In this document: positions 1 to 8,464 of the stretch, in pieces | How positions within the stretch are numbered: position 1 is the stretch's first letter | How the letters are laid out: the number at the start of each line of letters is the position of its first letter | From: Porticoccus sp. W117 | GTDB lineage: Bacteria; Pseudomonadota; Gammaproteobacteria; Pseudomonadales; Porticoccaceae | Assembly: GCF_030341905.1 (NCBI RefSeq) | Contig: NZ_JATAAF010000004.1 | Span: 67,001-131,000 of the forward strand | Direction: 5' to 3' | Length of the DNA stretch: 64,000 bases | Position numbers and translations under genes: made by a program | The notes under the pieces: generated by a model | Told to the model about the DNA's origin: nothing | What the model saw: the letters and a program-made list of their open reading frames with translations, nothing else | Database searches by the model: none

Positions 1-909
1 AATGTTGCAACATTTGCGAGTGTGGCCAACGATTTTATTGGGTGGGACGGAAACTGCCATGATAAAAACAATAGCATCCTGAATGGTATTCGACACTGTA
101 CAGCAGGCGACCCATATGTCAGCGATAATATCATGGTTGTTTGGGGTGACTCTCATGCTGCTGCACTGCAAAGAGGACTGGTTTCTGCCATAGAGGAGCA
201 AGGTGTAAACGCAGTTATATTGTGGGAAGCTGGCTGCCCACCGGTATTTGGCGTGTTGAAGGAGGAAAACTCTTATGGGTTTTCTGATACCGAAAACTGC
301 CGTAAACATATAGAGAGTGTTAAGGAATACCTGAGTAATAATAAACACCGGATATCAAGCTTTATGTGGATTGCCAGATGGAGTTATTACTTCTCTGGAG
401 AGGGCTATGGCATAGATAGAAAAAATACGATACAGGTTTGGCCTGAAGATGGAAGCTATGATAGAGAGCCCCAGAGTATAGTGCTTAGAAACGCTATGCT
501 TGATACAGCGAAATTCTTAAAAGAGCTGAGTGTGCCCATTTATCTTCTGGAGCAATTTCCAGAGTATAAAAATTACCATTCGAAAAGAGCTGCCATATCT
601 CTGCTCAATAATCAGAGAGAGTTGTTAGAGATAGAGAGTAATGAATCTATAGAAGACTATCGGGATGTTGAACTGCGCCAACGTTTTGTTCAGGATTCTT
701 TCGAATCGCTATTAGATCATGATGACTTTCGTATTCTAAAAACTCACACCATCTTTTGCGATACAAAAAATTGTTCGGCGTTTTATCGTGGAGTTCCTGC
801 TTATGCCGACAATAATCATTTGTCGACTGAAGCATCCAAAAAAGTGAGCTTTGTATTTCAACCAGCGATAGACGCAGCCAAGCATCATAGAGCGGTAAGT
901 CAAGAATGA
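1..909 (+). CDS. SGNH-domain acyltransferase C-terminal part (5' truncated)
   Basis: The frame is open to the left edge, so the true start lies outside the window; the GTG at 22 is only the first possible start inside. The visible part of about 300 residues carries a block I motif GDSHAAAL and near its end DNNHLS, which fits the Asp-x-x-His block V of SGNH hydrolases. This pattern is typical of the C-terminal SGNH domain that follows an integral-membrane acyltransferase-3 domain in OafA-type polysaccharide O-acyltransferases. The membrane half would then be upstream (inference). Its stop overlaps the next gene's ATG (ATGA at 906-909), so the two are probably translationally coupled. A free-standing SGNH esterase is the alternative. 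Confidence 0.72.
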   Translation, partial: NVATFASVANDFIGWDGNCHDKNNSILNGIRHCTAGDPYVSDNIMVVWGDSHAAALQRGLVSAIEEQGVNAVILWEAGCPPVFGVLKEENSYGFSDTENCRKHIESVKEYLSNNKHRISSFMWIARWSYYFSGEGYGIDRKNTIQVWPEDGSYDREPQSIVLRNAMLDTAKFLKELSVPIYLLEQFPEYKNYHSKRAAISLLNNQRELLEIESNESIEDYRDVELRQRFVQDSFESLLDHDDFRILKTHTIFCDTKNCSAFYRGVPAYADNNHLSTEASKKVSFVFQPAIDAAKHHRAVSQE

Positions 910-2477
910 ATCATGTTGATGCGAAGATCGTTACTCTTGATGAGTGTGTAGAGAAACAATGGGATTTTGTGATAGCCGGCTCTGGTATAGGGGGTGGGGC
1001 AGCAGCCTATGCGTTAACGAAAAAAGGTTTTCGTGTGCTTATGCTGGAAAAGGGGTGCTTTAACTTATTAAGCGGCGATGTCTCAAAAGAGCAAGAGAGT
1101 CCCAACGAAAGGGTCAAGCATGGAAAATGGCCTTATCAAATCAAGAGTATTATTGATGGTTCAGAAAGCCATACTTGGCCGCCGCTAGGATGTGGAGTCG
1201 GAGGAACAAGTCAGCTATATGCGGCTGCTTTGCAGCGATTTGAAGCGGTTGATTTTAAACAAACTTGCCGTGACGGAAAGGCATTATTATGGCCCTTTGG
1301 GTATTCAGATATAGAGCCTTATTACCAGCAGGCTGAAGCTCTTTTCTCCGTTAGTGGTACCAAAAACCCCCTCAGTCCTGATGAATCTTATGATCTTAAT
1401 GACCCTCAAGCTATGTCTGAGGTAGATAGTTGCTTTTTCCAGATGTTCAGGGAAAAAGGATTAAACCCTTACAGACTGCATGTTGGGATTGATTATAAAG
1501 ATCAGTGCTTCGAATGTGGTGGAAAAGTTTGTTTAAAAGACTGCAAGAAAAATTCATACAATAGTTGTATAGAGCCTGCGATGAATACCGGCAACCTATG
1601 GTTGGCGACAGAGTGTGAAGTGTCTACTGTTTCCGCAAATGCAAAGTCTGCCGAGAGTCTTGATGTTGTTCAGAATGGAAAATTATTTAAGATTCATTCG
1701 AAAAATATAATTCTATCCTGTGGGGCCTACATGTCACCGGTCATTCTGAGGCGCTCCAAAAATAAAAGCTGGCCCAGTGGTATTGGGAATGATCATGATC
1801 TGGTTGGTCGAAATTTAATGTTTCACGTTTCTGATTTTATTGCTATTTGGAGCGGGTCGAAAAAATCGAAAAGCGGTGCGAGAAAAACAATCGCTATTAG
1901 AGACTTCTATCAGCATGGCGATCTTAAACTTGGTGAACTTCAATCTTCAGGCTTGGATGCAGATTATGGAAATATCTTGTATTCACTCATAATGAAATTT
2001 GAGCAAAGCAAATTTTCAAAAATAAAGCTATTCAAACAGTTGCTTAGAATTCCCGCGTATCTTGGCTCAAAATTGTTTGGTGGCGCTACGGTTTTTGCAA
2101 CCATTCTTGAGGACTTTCCTTATAAAGAGAACAGAGTGGTGGACTGCAAGGAGGAAAAATCAGGATTTTTTGTTGAGTACTCTATTCACGATGAGTTGAA
2201 GCATAGACTCAAATATATGAGAGAGAAAGTCAGGCATTCAGTCGGTGTCAAAAGAAGCATGGTACTTAGCTCGGGTGTTCCCCTGAATTTTGGACATCCA
2301 TGTGGCACCTGCCGAATGGGTTCTGATCCCAGCTCTAGCGTTCTCGATGAAGATTGCAGGGTACATGGGCTGAATAACCTTTATGTTCTAGATGCTTCTT
2401 TTATGCCTACTAGTGGTGGAACAAACCCAAGTCTGACCATTGCTGCTAATGCCCTGAGGGTGGCGAGCAAGTTGTAA
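906..2477 (+). CDS. GMC-family FAD-dependent oxidoreductase
   Basis: A 523-residue protein with an N-terminal Rossmann FAD motif (AGSGIGGGAAAYAL, about residues 20-35, then LMLEKG) and the C-terminal GMC signature (GHPCGTCRMG, then VLDASFMPTSGGTNPS). The histidine in NFGHP is where the family's catalytic His lies. The family oxidises alcohols or sugar hydroxyls with FAD. A cysteine cluster around residues 200-222 (C-x2-C-x4-C-x3-C, then a further Cys) could bind metal or Fe-S, as in some membrane-associated sugar dehydrogenases; this is inference. No signal peptide is visible. It is coupled by a 4-bp overlap to the SGNH gene upstream and followed after 46 bp by an SDR, so the pair may oxidise and then reduce the same sugar or lipid. 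The substrate is unknown. Confidence 0.85.
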   Translation: MNHVDAKIVTLDECVEKQWDFVIAGSGIGGGAAAYALTKKGFRVLMLEKGCFNLLSGDVSKEQESPNERVKHGKWPYQIKSIIDGSESHTWPPLGCGVGGTSQLYAAALQRFEAVDFKQTCRDGKALLWPFGYSDIEPYYQQAEALFSVSGTKNPLSPDESYDLNDPQAMSEVDSCFFQMFREKGLNPYRLHVGIDYKDQCFECGGKVCLKDCKKNSYNSCIEPAMNTGNLWLATECEVSTVSANAKSAESLDVVQNGKLFKIHSKNIILSCGAYMSPVILRRSKNKSWPSGIGNDHDLVGRNLMFHVSDFIAIWSGSKKSKSGARKTIAIRDFYQHGDLKLGELQSSGLDADYGNILYSLIMKFEQSKFSKIKLFKQLLRIPAYLGSKLFGGATVFATILEDFPYKENRVVDCKEEKSGFFVEYSIHDELKHRLKYMREKVRHSVGVKRSMVLSSGVPLNFGHPCGTCRMGSDPSSSVLDEDCRVHGLNNLYVLDASFMPTSGGTNPSLTIAANALRVASKL

Positions 2478-2523
2478 TAACCAATGATGATCGTATAAAT
2501 GATGAATTTAAAGAGGTTTTGTT

Positions 2524-3264
2524 ATGGCTAATAGCAAAGTTGTTGTTATCACAGGTGCTGCTAGGGGCCTTGGGAAAGAGCTGGTTCAAGAATTTTCTGC
2601 TAACGGCTATTCAGTTGCAGCTGTCGTTCGAACCTCGGAATCACAGGAAGCGTTAAGTGACCTGATGAACTCTAACAAGTCAATAACTTGTCATGTGGCA
2701 GATGTTTCTCGTGCGGAGCAGGTAGAGCATGCTTTTGAAGAAATTTTGTCGGTTCATAAGCACGTTGACGTGCTATTCAATAGCGCAGCGGTATATCCAA
2801 AGATAAATTTTTTAGATGAAAGTAGTAACGATTGGGCCGAAGCTCTTGCGGTAAATGTGAATGGCGTTGTCAATTGCTGTAAAACTGTATTGCCATCTAT
2901 GTTGGAAAGAAATTATGGGCGCATATTTAATGTTGGTAGTTGGGCTCACATGGGGCCAATAGAAAACAGTGCCGTCTACTCTGCATCGAAGGGTTGTGTA
3001 AGGGCGCTCACAAAGGCCATAGGTGTGGATATTTTAACTCGAGGTAAAGATGTTCAGGTTCATGAATGGATACCTGGGCACTTGAACACAAGAATGAGCG
3101 ATTTCACCGGTATAGACCCAAGAGAGTCGGCACGTTGGGCTGTGAACATGGTAGAAAATCACAGCACACAATCAGAAAGTTCCATATTCGATGGGGCTGA
3201 ACTCTGGGTGCCCCCAAAGTCGTTAAAACGACGCGTGCTAGATAAACTGCTTTTTTGGAAGTAA
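2524..3264 (+). CDS. Short-chain dehydrogenase/reductase
   Basis: A 246-residue classical SDR. The cofactor motif TGAARGLG is at residues 10-17, a variant NNAG-type motif reads FNSAA near residue 87, the catalytic Ser lies in NVGSW, and YSASKG supplies the Tyr-x-x-x-Lys. The length is normal for the family. It would use NAD(P)H to reduce a ketone or oxidise an alcohol in the cytoplasm. An RBS-like AGAGG lies just upstream of ATG 2524. Its position behind the GMC oxidoreductase suggests a two-step redox inversion of a hydroxyl on a surface-glycan precursor (inference); the substrate cannot be read from sequence. Confidence 0.88.
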   Translation: MANSKVVVITGAARGLGKELVQEFSANGYSVAAVVRTSESQEALSDLMNSNKSITCHVADVSRAEQVEHAFEEILSVHKHVDVLFNSAAVYPKINFLDESSNDWAEALAVNVNGVVNCCKTVLPSMLERNYGRIFNVGSWAHMGPIENSAVYSASKGCVRALTKAIGVDILTRGKDVQVHEWIPGHLNTRMSDFTGIDPRESARWAVNMVENHSTQSESSIFDGAELWVPPKSLKRRVLDKLLFWK

Positions 3265-3282
3265 AAAAATCAGGAAGTATCT

Positions 3283-3321
3283 ATGTGTGATTGCACTTCA
3301 AATTGCTGGTTCGCTTTGTGA
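3283..3321 (+). CDS. Possible 12-codon cysteine-rich leader ORF before the flippase
   Basis: ATG 3283 follows AGGAAG (3272-3277) at 5-nt spacing and opens a 12-codon frame encoding MCDCTSNCWFAL. Its TGA (3319-3321) overlaps an in-frame GTG (3318) of the flippase. This is the arrangement expected for a coupled leader peptide. It is too short to be supported by coding statistics and may be chance. Confidence 0.25.
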   Translation: MCDCTSNCWFAL

Positions 3322-4700
3322 AAGATGTCTTGAATACAAATAGAAGAGCTCTTTCCGATATTTATCGAAGAGCATCTTCTCTTGCCTCAACTTCTTTAGC
3401 AAATAGTGCTTTTTGGGTGTTTGTAGGAAGCGGGGGCTATCAGGTAATACGCTTGCTGGGCAATCTTGTTCTTACACGATTACTTTTCCCTGAAGTTTTT
3501 GGTGTTATGGCTATCGTTACTGCGGTGATGATTGGCTTAGGGCAGTTGTCGGATGTCGGGCTTCGTCAGGGGGTTGTAAACAGTGATCGCGTTAATGACC
3601 CTCGTTTCATGCAGACCGCATGGACCCTACAAATTGTAAGGGCTGGGTTTATTGGTTTGCTGGGTATTGCTATCGCGTACCCAATAGCAAGTTTTTATGA
3701 CGCATCAATAATTGCTCCGGTACTAATCTGGATTGCACTTTCTGCATTGATTACGGGCTTTAAATCGATTGCGCCATTGGCCTACGACAAAAGATTGGAT
3801 TTAAAAACCCAGATGTTAGTAGATTTGGGGATTCAGGTTTTAGGTTTAGCGGTAGTTATCGTCTGGGCGTACATTTCTCCAACGCTTTGGGCCCTGGTCG
3901 CGGGGCAAGTAGTTTCATCCGTTCTTGAAGTTATAACCAGTTACTATTTGTTTTCTGGGCATCACAGTCGCTTCGCCTGGGATAAAGAAGTTGTTAAAAA
4001 ATTATTTAATTTCGGGAAATGGATATTATTGTCGTCGATTATTTCGTACTTGGCTGTGCAAGGTGATCGATTGATTCTAGGTGCCTTCTTGTCTATGGGA
4101 GAGCTTGGTAAATATTCGGTTGCAGCAACTTGGGCGGCTATTACATCGTTATTCTCTGTGAATATCTCAACAAGAGTGTTGCACCCCTATTTCAAAAAAG
4201 CTATTGATAACCATTCTGACTATGGGAAAATTTACAGGGTTCGCAATTTACTGAATGTTCTTTATGTCGGTATCTGTATTGTTTTGGCAGCCGTCGGGGA
4301 TCATTTAATTTACTTTTTGTACGATGATCGGTACAGCGATGCAGGTTGGATGTTGCAAATATTAGCTGTTGGCCAAGTAGGCAGAGCGTTAACAGGAACT
4401 TTGATGCCTTTTATGATTGCCAGTGGCGATTCTTTTAGCCAAATGAAATTTAGTACAGCAAATGCGGTAATTCTTATCGCCTCACTTCTTCTGGGTGGGT
4501 ATCTTGCGGGTACGGTAGGTATTGTGGTTGCAATTACAATATCTTCGCTGCTTGCTCATCCTGTCATGATCGCTTATGCAAACCGCCATGGCTATCGGTG
4601 CTTTTTGTCAGATATGTCATTAATTGTCTTTTCAGTCTTGATCTGTATTGCGCTATGGTGGCTCATGGATTCAAGCGTTATTAATGTTTTGTTTAAATAG
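3291..4700 (+). CDS. Wzx-type polysaccharide flippase
   Basis: About 460 residues with 12 or more hydrophobic segments spread over the whole length, typical of the MOP/PST export family that flips lipid-linked oligosaccharides across the inner membrane. The N-terminal region with RLLGNLVLTRLLFPEVFGVM and LGQLSDVGLRQGVV matches the lipopolysaccharide-export subgroup. The start is uncertain: TTG 3291 gives the longest form, but GTG 3318 overlaps the stop of a 12-codon ORF that has a good Shine-Dalgarno sequence (AGGAAG at 3272-3277). It lies between the SDR and a GT4 transferase in one plus-strand run, implying a Wzy-type assembly pathway; no polymerase is recognised in the window. Confidence 0.88.
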   Translation: MHFKLLVRFVKDVLNTNRRALSDIYRRASSLASTSLANSAFWVFVGSGGYQVIRLLGNLVLTRLLFPEVFGVMAIVTAVMIGLGQLSDVGLRQGVVNSDRVNDPRFMQTAWTLQIVRAGFIGLLGIAIAYPIASFYDASIIAPVLIWIALSALITGFKSIAPLAYDKRLDLKTQMLVDLGIQVLGLAVVIVWAYISPTLWALVAGQVVSSVLEVITSYYLFSGHHSRFAWDKEVVKKLFNFGKWILLSSIISYLAVQGDRLILGAFLSMGELGKYSVAATWAAITSLFSVNISTRVLHPYFKKAIDNHSDYGKIYRVRNLLNVLYVGICIVLAAVGDHLIYFLYDDRYSDAGWMLQILAVGQVGRALTGTLMPFMIASGDSFSQMKFSTANAVILIASLLLGGYLAGTVGIVVAITISSLLAHPVMIAYANRHGYRCFLSDMSLIVFSVLICIALWWLMDSSVINVLFK

Positions 4701-4706
4701 AAGCAT

Positions 4707-5870
4707 ATGGATGAGAGACGTTTAAAAGTTGCCTATTTGTGTGAGACTGATCCTGTACATGCCTGGGCGCATTCCGGTGGCAATCAGCGCTTGTTTCGGA
4801 CGATAGATAAACACCTTGGTGATACAACCTACATCGAATATCACTGGGGGTTCTTTCAGTGGGCTAAGGTTTTAATAGATAAGCTACCTCTGAAAATATC
4901 TATGAGGCTTCGATTTCGAGTGCATTTATTATTGTCTCGGTTTATTTCTCGAAGAACAGCGTCAGAATTACGAAAAGGTAATTATGATGTCGTATTTTGT
5001 ACGTACAGTTTTTATTGTCTTGCAAACTTGAGGCTTCCACACTCTTCGCTTCTGGTTTTTTCATCTGACGCAACATATACAGTATATAAAAACTCGGAGA
5101 TTGGTGCTGTTTTTGGATCGTATCTTTCATTATCGCGTAAGTTCGATTCTTATATATACAAGTTGGAGAAGAGGGTATATCAAAATGTGGATTTGGCACT
5201 TTGGCCATCTGCATGGCTAAAGAATAACGCAGATAAATTGTATGGCCTTTCGAATAGTCACTCTTATATGCTGCCTTGGGGAGCAAATGTTGAGGATCCT
5301 GGTCAGCCAGTATTTCCAGAGGCGGCTGACATCAGCGAGCAGGTCAATCTACTATTTGTTGGCAGGGACTGGTTTCATAAAGGTGGCCCCCTTGTGATTG
5401 AGGTGTTGAATTTACTGCTCGAAAGAGAGCACGACGCTCATTTAACAATTGTGGGCTGCAACCCTCCGGAACTACTTAATCATGAAAATGTAACAATCCA
5501 CCCATACCTTGATAAGACTGCCCCTGAGCAATTAGCGATTTTTCAACGTTTGTTTTCCAGGTCTCACTTTTTCGTGATGCCTTCCTATGAGTCCTACGGT
5601 TTTGCTTTTTGCGAAGCCAGTGCTTACGGGTTGCCGATTTTGTGCATAGATGTTGGGGGAGTACCCGTCGAGCAGGGCGTCAATGGGTTTCGTTTGCCTA
5701 TTGATGCAGGGAGTGAGAGCTTTGTCGATAAAGTGCTTTATTACAAGAACAATATCGATGACTACCTAAAGTTAAGGCAGGCATCCAGAGAGTATTACAA
5801 GGATTTTCTTAACTGGGATGCTTGGGGCTCGCGAATGCGAGCCTTAGTTCTAGAACGCTTAAAAAGCTAA
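4707..5870 (+). CDS. GT4-family glycosyltransferase
   Basis: 387 residues with the two-lobed GT-B layout of family 1/GT4. The C-terminal lobe has LLFVGRDWFHKGG (about residue 215), HLTIVGCNP, and a catalytic E-x7-E run inside PSYESYGFAFCEASAYGLP. These enzymes move a sugar from a nucleotide donor to a lipid-linked acceptor with retention, on the cytoplasmic face. It follows the flippase by 6 bp and ends the plus-strand run before a convergent lipoprotein gene. Donor and linkage are unknown. Confidence 0.88.
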   Translation: MDERRLKVAYLCETDPVHAWAHSGGNQRLFRTIDKHLGDTTYIEYHWGFFQWAKVLIDKLPLKISMRLRFRVHLLLSRFISRRTASELRKGNYDVVFCTYSFYCLANLRLPHSSLLVFSSDATYTVYKNSEIGAVFGSYLSLSRKFDSYIYKLEKRVYQNVDLALWPSAWLKNNADKLYGLSNSHSYMLPWGANVEDPGQPVFPEAADISEQVNLLFVGRDWFHKGGPLVIEVLNLLLEREHDAHLTIVGCNPPELLNHENVTIHPYLDKTAPEQLAIFQRLFSRSHFFVMPSYESYGFAFCEASAYGLPILCIDVGGVPVEQGVNGFRLPIDAGSESFVDKVLYYKNNIDDYLKLRQASREYYKDFLNWDAWGSRMRALVLERLKS

Positions 5871-5889
5871 CGCATCTTCTGTTGATATA

Positions 5890-5910
5890 GCCCCTGACTT
5901 CAGGAGCTTT
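5890..5910. terminator. Likely bidirectional terminator between convergent genes
   Basis: An inverted repeat GCCCCTGA (5890-5897) / TCAGGAGC (5900-5907) with one mismatch and a 2-nt loop is followed by TTTTC, in the 48-bp gap between the GT4 gene and the convergent lipoprotein gene. The hairpin is modest. Confidence 0.45.
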
Positions 5911-5918
5911 TCGGGGGG

Positions 5919-6989
5919 TTACTTCTCTTCAAACCAGACTCGGCTCTGACCATCCTTGAAGGTGTATAGAGACAGCTGGTTCCATATGTGTTGAGATATG
6001 TTCTGGTAATGCTCTTTTACAAGTGGGTGTATGCTCGAAGGAATCTTCAGGTTGTCAGGGCTTTGTTCCCCATAGATTCCCATGTAAGTGACCAAGGCGG
6101 CAAGAAAATAAATAGTCGGTTTGCCATGAGGGGCATCATCCTCATATAACTCGGTGGCAGGTATCGTATTCAAAGGATCTAGCTGAAGTACGCTGGCTAT
6201 AACTGGCCCAACTGGTAACATTTTTACCTGTTTCTGGGGTCGAGCTTCGCGAATCTGATCTTGATACTGAATCCACCACTCATGGAATTCACCAAGCGTT
6301 TTGGCGTGATATCGCGAGAATTCCCGCTTAGAAGGCGGAAAGCTCGAGATGTACTGAGCCATATCTGGCCAATTTTCGTAGATATAAATATCGCTCGATG
6401 GGGAGTGGAGGCTTATCCAGTCAATGATCTCCAGTGTCGACGTTAAGGGGGTGCTTCTTGTTGGATTATCGCCATCAAAGGGGGTATTTGGTGACTGGTA
6501 TTGAATAAAGTTGGCTGCTGTCAGTATAACGCTCGTAAAGCCTACATCAGAGAAGCTTTCTCCATTCAAGTCAGGGTCCCAAGCAGTAGGAACTTCGCTG
6601 AACCCCCACTGAGATTTTGGTGGTAACTCAGCATGGTTTCGTAAAAAACCGTATTGGCCGGCAGTGTAATATTTGTTCCCTGCTGCCTTGGCGAGTTTTT
6701 GTAACCAATGTGGTACAGATGTTTCGTTGTTCCCGGCGGGTGCTTCAGGGGAAACATGGTTAATTAAACTGTGCCCGAACAAATAGTTCTTGATACTAGA
6801 TTGACGTTTAATTTTTAGAGTGGGTGTATTTGACGATGTTTCGCCTCCATCAAGCTCAGGTTGGCTATCTACTGAGTTGACTGTTGCTTCGTGGTCTTTT
6901 GATATGGCGCCAGTTGAGTCCGCTTTGCAGGATACTAGGCATAAAAAGCTGCATATAAGAGGAATGAGGAAGGTCTTTTGAGATTTCAT
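5919..6989 (-). CDS. Lipoprotein with GHS-type SGNH-like domain
   Basis: The start is set at ATG 6989 because it gives a lipoprotein signal peptide (MKSQKTFLIPLICSFLCLVSC, Cys21 in an LVSC lipobox); longer forms add an implausible N-terminus. The mature 336 residues begin with a Ser/Thr/Glu-rich linker, then a domain starting at residue about 67 with FGHSLI (His73, Ser74), GQYGFLR, TAWDPD, an AANFIQ segment, IYIYENWPDM and YEDDAPHGKPTIYF. The Ser block and the Asp...His block resemble SGNH hydrolase blocks I and V, with GHS in place of GDS. It is a close paralogue of the C-terminal half of the lipoprotein at 14621-16225. A surface esterase or deacylase is a reasonable guess, but the function is not established. 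Confidence 0.62.
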   Translation of the reverse strand: MKSQKTFLIPLICSFLCLVSCKADSTGAISKDHEATVNSVDSQPELDGGETSSNTPTLKIKRQSSIKNYLFGHSLINHVSPEAPAGNNETSVPHWLQKLAKAAGNKYYTAGQYGFLRNHAELPPKSQWGFSEVPTAWDPDLNGESFSDVGFTSVILTAANFIQYQSPNTPFDGDNPTRSTPLTSTLEIIDWISLHSPSSDIYIYENWPDMAQYISSFPPSKREFSRYHAKTLGEFHEWWIQYQDQIREARPQKQVKMLPVGPVIASVLQLDPLNTIPATELYEDDAPHGKPTIYFLAALVTYMGIYGEQSPDNLKIPSSIHPLVKEHYQNISQHIWNQLSLYTFKDGQSRVWFEEK

Positions 6990-7222
6990 GGCGAATGATT
7001 TCCGTTGTTTATAAAGTAAAGCTCTGGACTCAGGGATTAGAGGATTATACATTTGCTGCTTCAGATATATACCACACATACATAGGATTATTCCCTTTAG
7101 GCGAAAATGCATGCTTATGTGGAAACACAGAGTCTACTATGTAGACTTTATGCGTTCGTAGCAATCTATGCTACGGGTATCTTGGGCGAGTTCACCGTAT
7201 AACTAATAATTGTGAAGCAAAT

Positions 7223-8464
7223 ATGACGTCTATTGGTTTCCTTATTCCAGAGTTTCCAGGCCAAACCCATGCATTCTTTATGAGAGAGCGTGCAGAATTG
7301 GCCAATCTGGGTGTTCATACAGAATTGATCTCTACTCAGAGGCCTGTGGAAGGAGAGGGGATGGCTCAGCACTCTTGGGCAAGTGAGGCAGCAAAGGATA
7401 CACACTATTTGTTTCCAATAGGCGTTAAAAGTATTGCAAAGGCGTTTTTCTATATTCTGATGTCTGGCCCAGCTGCTTGGTGGCGGTCGGTAAAGTCAAT
7501 TTTATCGAGTTCAGAGTTGACCTTTAAGGAGCGTTTACAGCTCCCAGGCTTACTGCTCATCGGAAGCAATTTAAAACAGTGGGCACAGAGAACAGGTGTA
7601 GAGCATATCCATGTCCACAGTTGTGCTAATTCGGCCCATGTCGCTATGTTTGCTCGTTTGTTGGGTGGGCCGTCTTACAGCATAACTCTGCATGGCCCCA
7701 TGCAAGATTATGGTGGTAATCAGGCTGAAAAGTGGCGCCATGCGAGTTTTGCTATCATCATTACTAAGGAGCTTGTTGGAGAGGTCAAAAATAAGTTGCC
7801 AGCCTGCTCACTTCCCCCTATACATCTGGCTCCCATGGGCGTGAATACAGACTCATTTCGACGCTCTTCAACATACCTTCCCCCTCAGCGGGATCAACAA
7901 GTCCATTTGGTGTCCTGCGGCCGTTTAAATTTTGTGAAAGCTCATGACGATTTAGTGCGCGTTGTTGCTCTTTTGCGTGACAAGGGTGTCAAGGCGCACC
8001 TGAGAATATGTGGTGCTGCTGACTCTCAAAGTGCTACAGATGGAACTGGCTATGTAGATAGCCTCGAATCGTTAATTGCTGAGCTTGGTGTAGAGTGTTC
8101 CGTAGATTTGTTAGGGTCTATTTCTGAAGAACGAGTAAAAGAAGAGTTGGAAAACGCACACTTCTTCTGTCTTGCAAGTTTGAAAGAGCCTTTGGGTGTG
8201 GCAACTATGGAAGCCATGGCTATGGAAATGCCCGTTATCGTTACTCGAAGCCCTGGAGTGTTGGACCTGATAGAGAGTGGCAAAAATGGGGTTTTGGTTG
8301 AGCCTCGTTCCCCTACTGAATTTGCAGAAACAATAGAAAACTTGCTAGAGGCCCCTGATGCTATTGAGAGTCTCGGCAAACAAGGGCGTTTGACTGTCTT
8401 GCAGCGCTTTAGCTCAAAGGTTAGTGCAAAAGCAATATTTGATGGCGTTCGTCAAACTAGCTAA
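7223..8464 (+). CDS. GT4-family glycosyltransferase
   Basis: 413 residues. The N-terminal lobe has IGFLIPEFPGQTHAFFMRE, a form common in exopolysaccharide (colanic-acid type) transferases, and HIHVHSCANSAHVAMFA. The C-terminal lobe has LVSCGRLNFVKAHDDLV and the E-x7-E run in KEPLGVATMEAMAMEMPV. It acts on the cytoplasmic side with a nucleotide sugar. Upstream is 233 bp separating it from the divergent lipoprotein, long enough for its own promoter. The end overlaps the possible start of the acyltransferase gene, so the two are cotranscribed. Confidence 0.87.
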   Translation: MTSIGFLIPEFPGQTHAFFMRERAELANLGVHTELISTQRPVEGEGMAQHSWASEAAKDTHYLFPIGVKSIAKAFFYILMSGPAAWWRSVKSILSSSELTFKERLQLPGLLLIGSNLKQWAQRTGVEHIHVHSCANSAHVAMFARLLGGPSYSITLHGPMQDYGGNQAEKWRHASFAIIITKELVGEVKNKLPACSLPPIHLAPMGVNTDSFRRSSTYLPPQRDQQVHLVSCGRLNFVKAHDDLVRVVALLRDKGVKAHLRICGAADSQSATDGTGYVDSLESLIAELGVECSVDLLGSISEERVKEELENAHFFCLASLKEPLGVATMEAMAMEMPVIVTRSPGVLDLIESGKNGVLVEPRSPTEFAETIENLLEAPDAIESLGKQGRLTVLQRFSSKVSAKAIFDGVRQTS

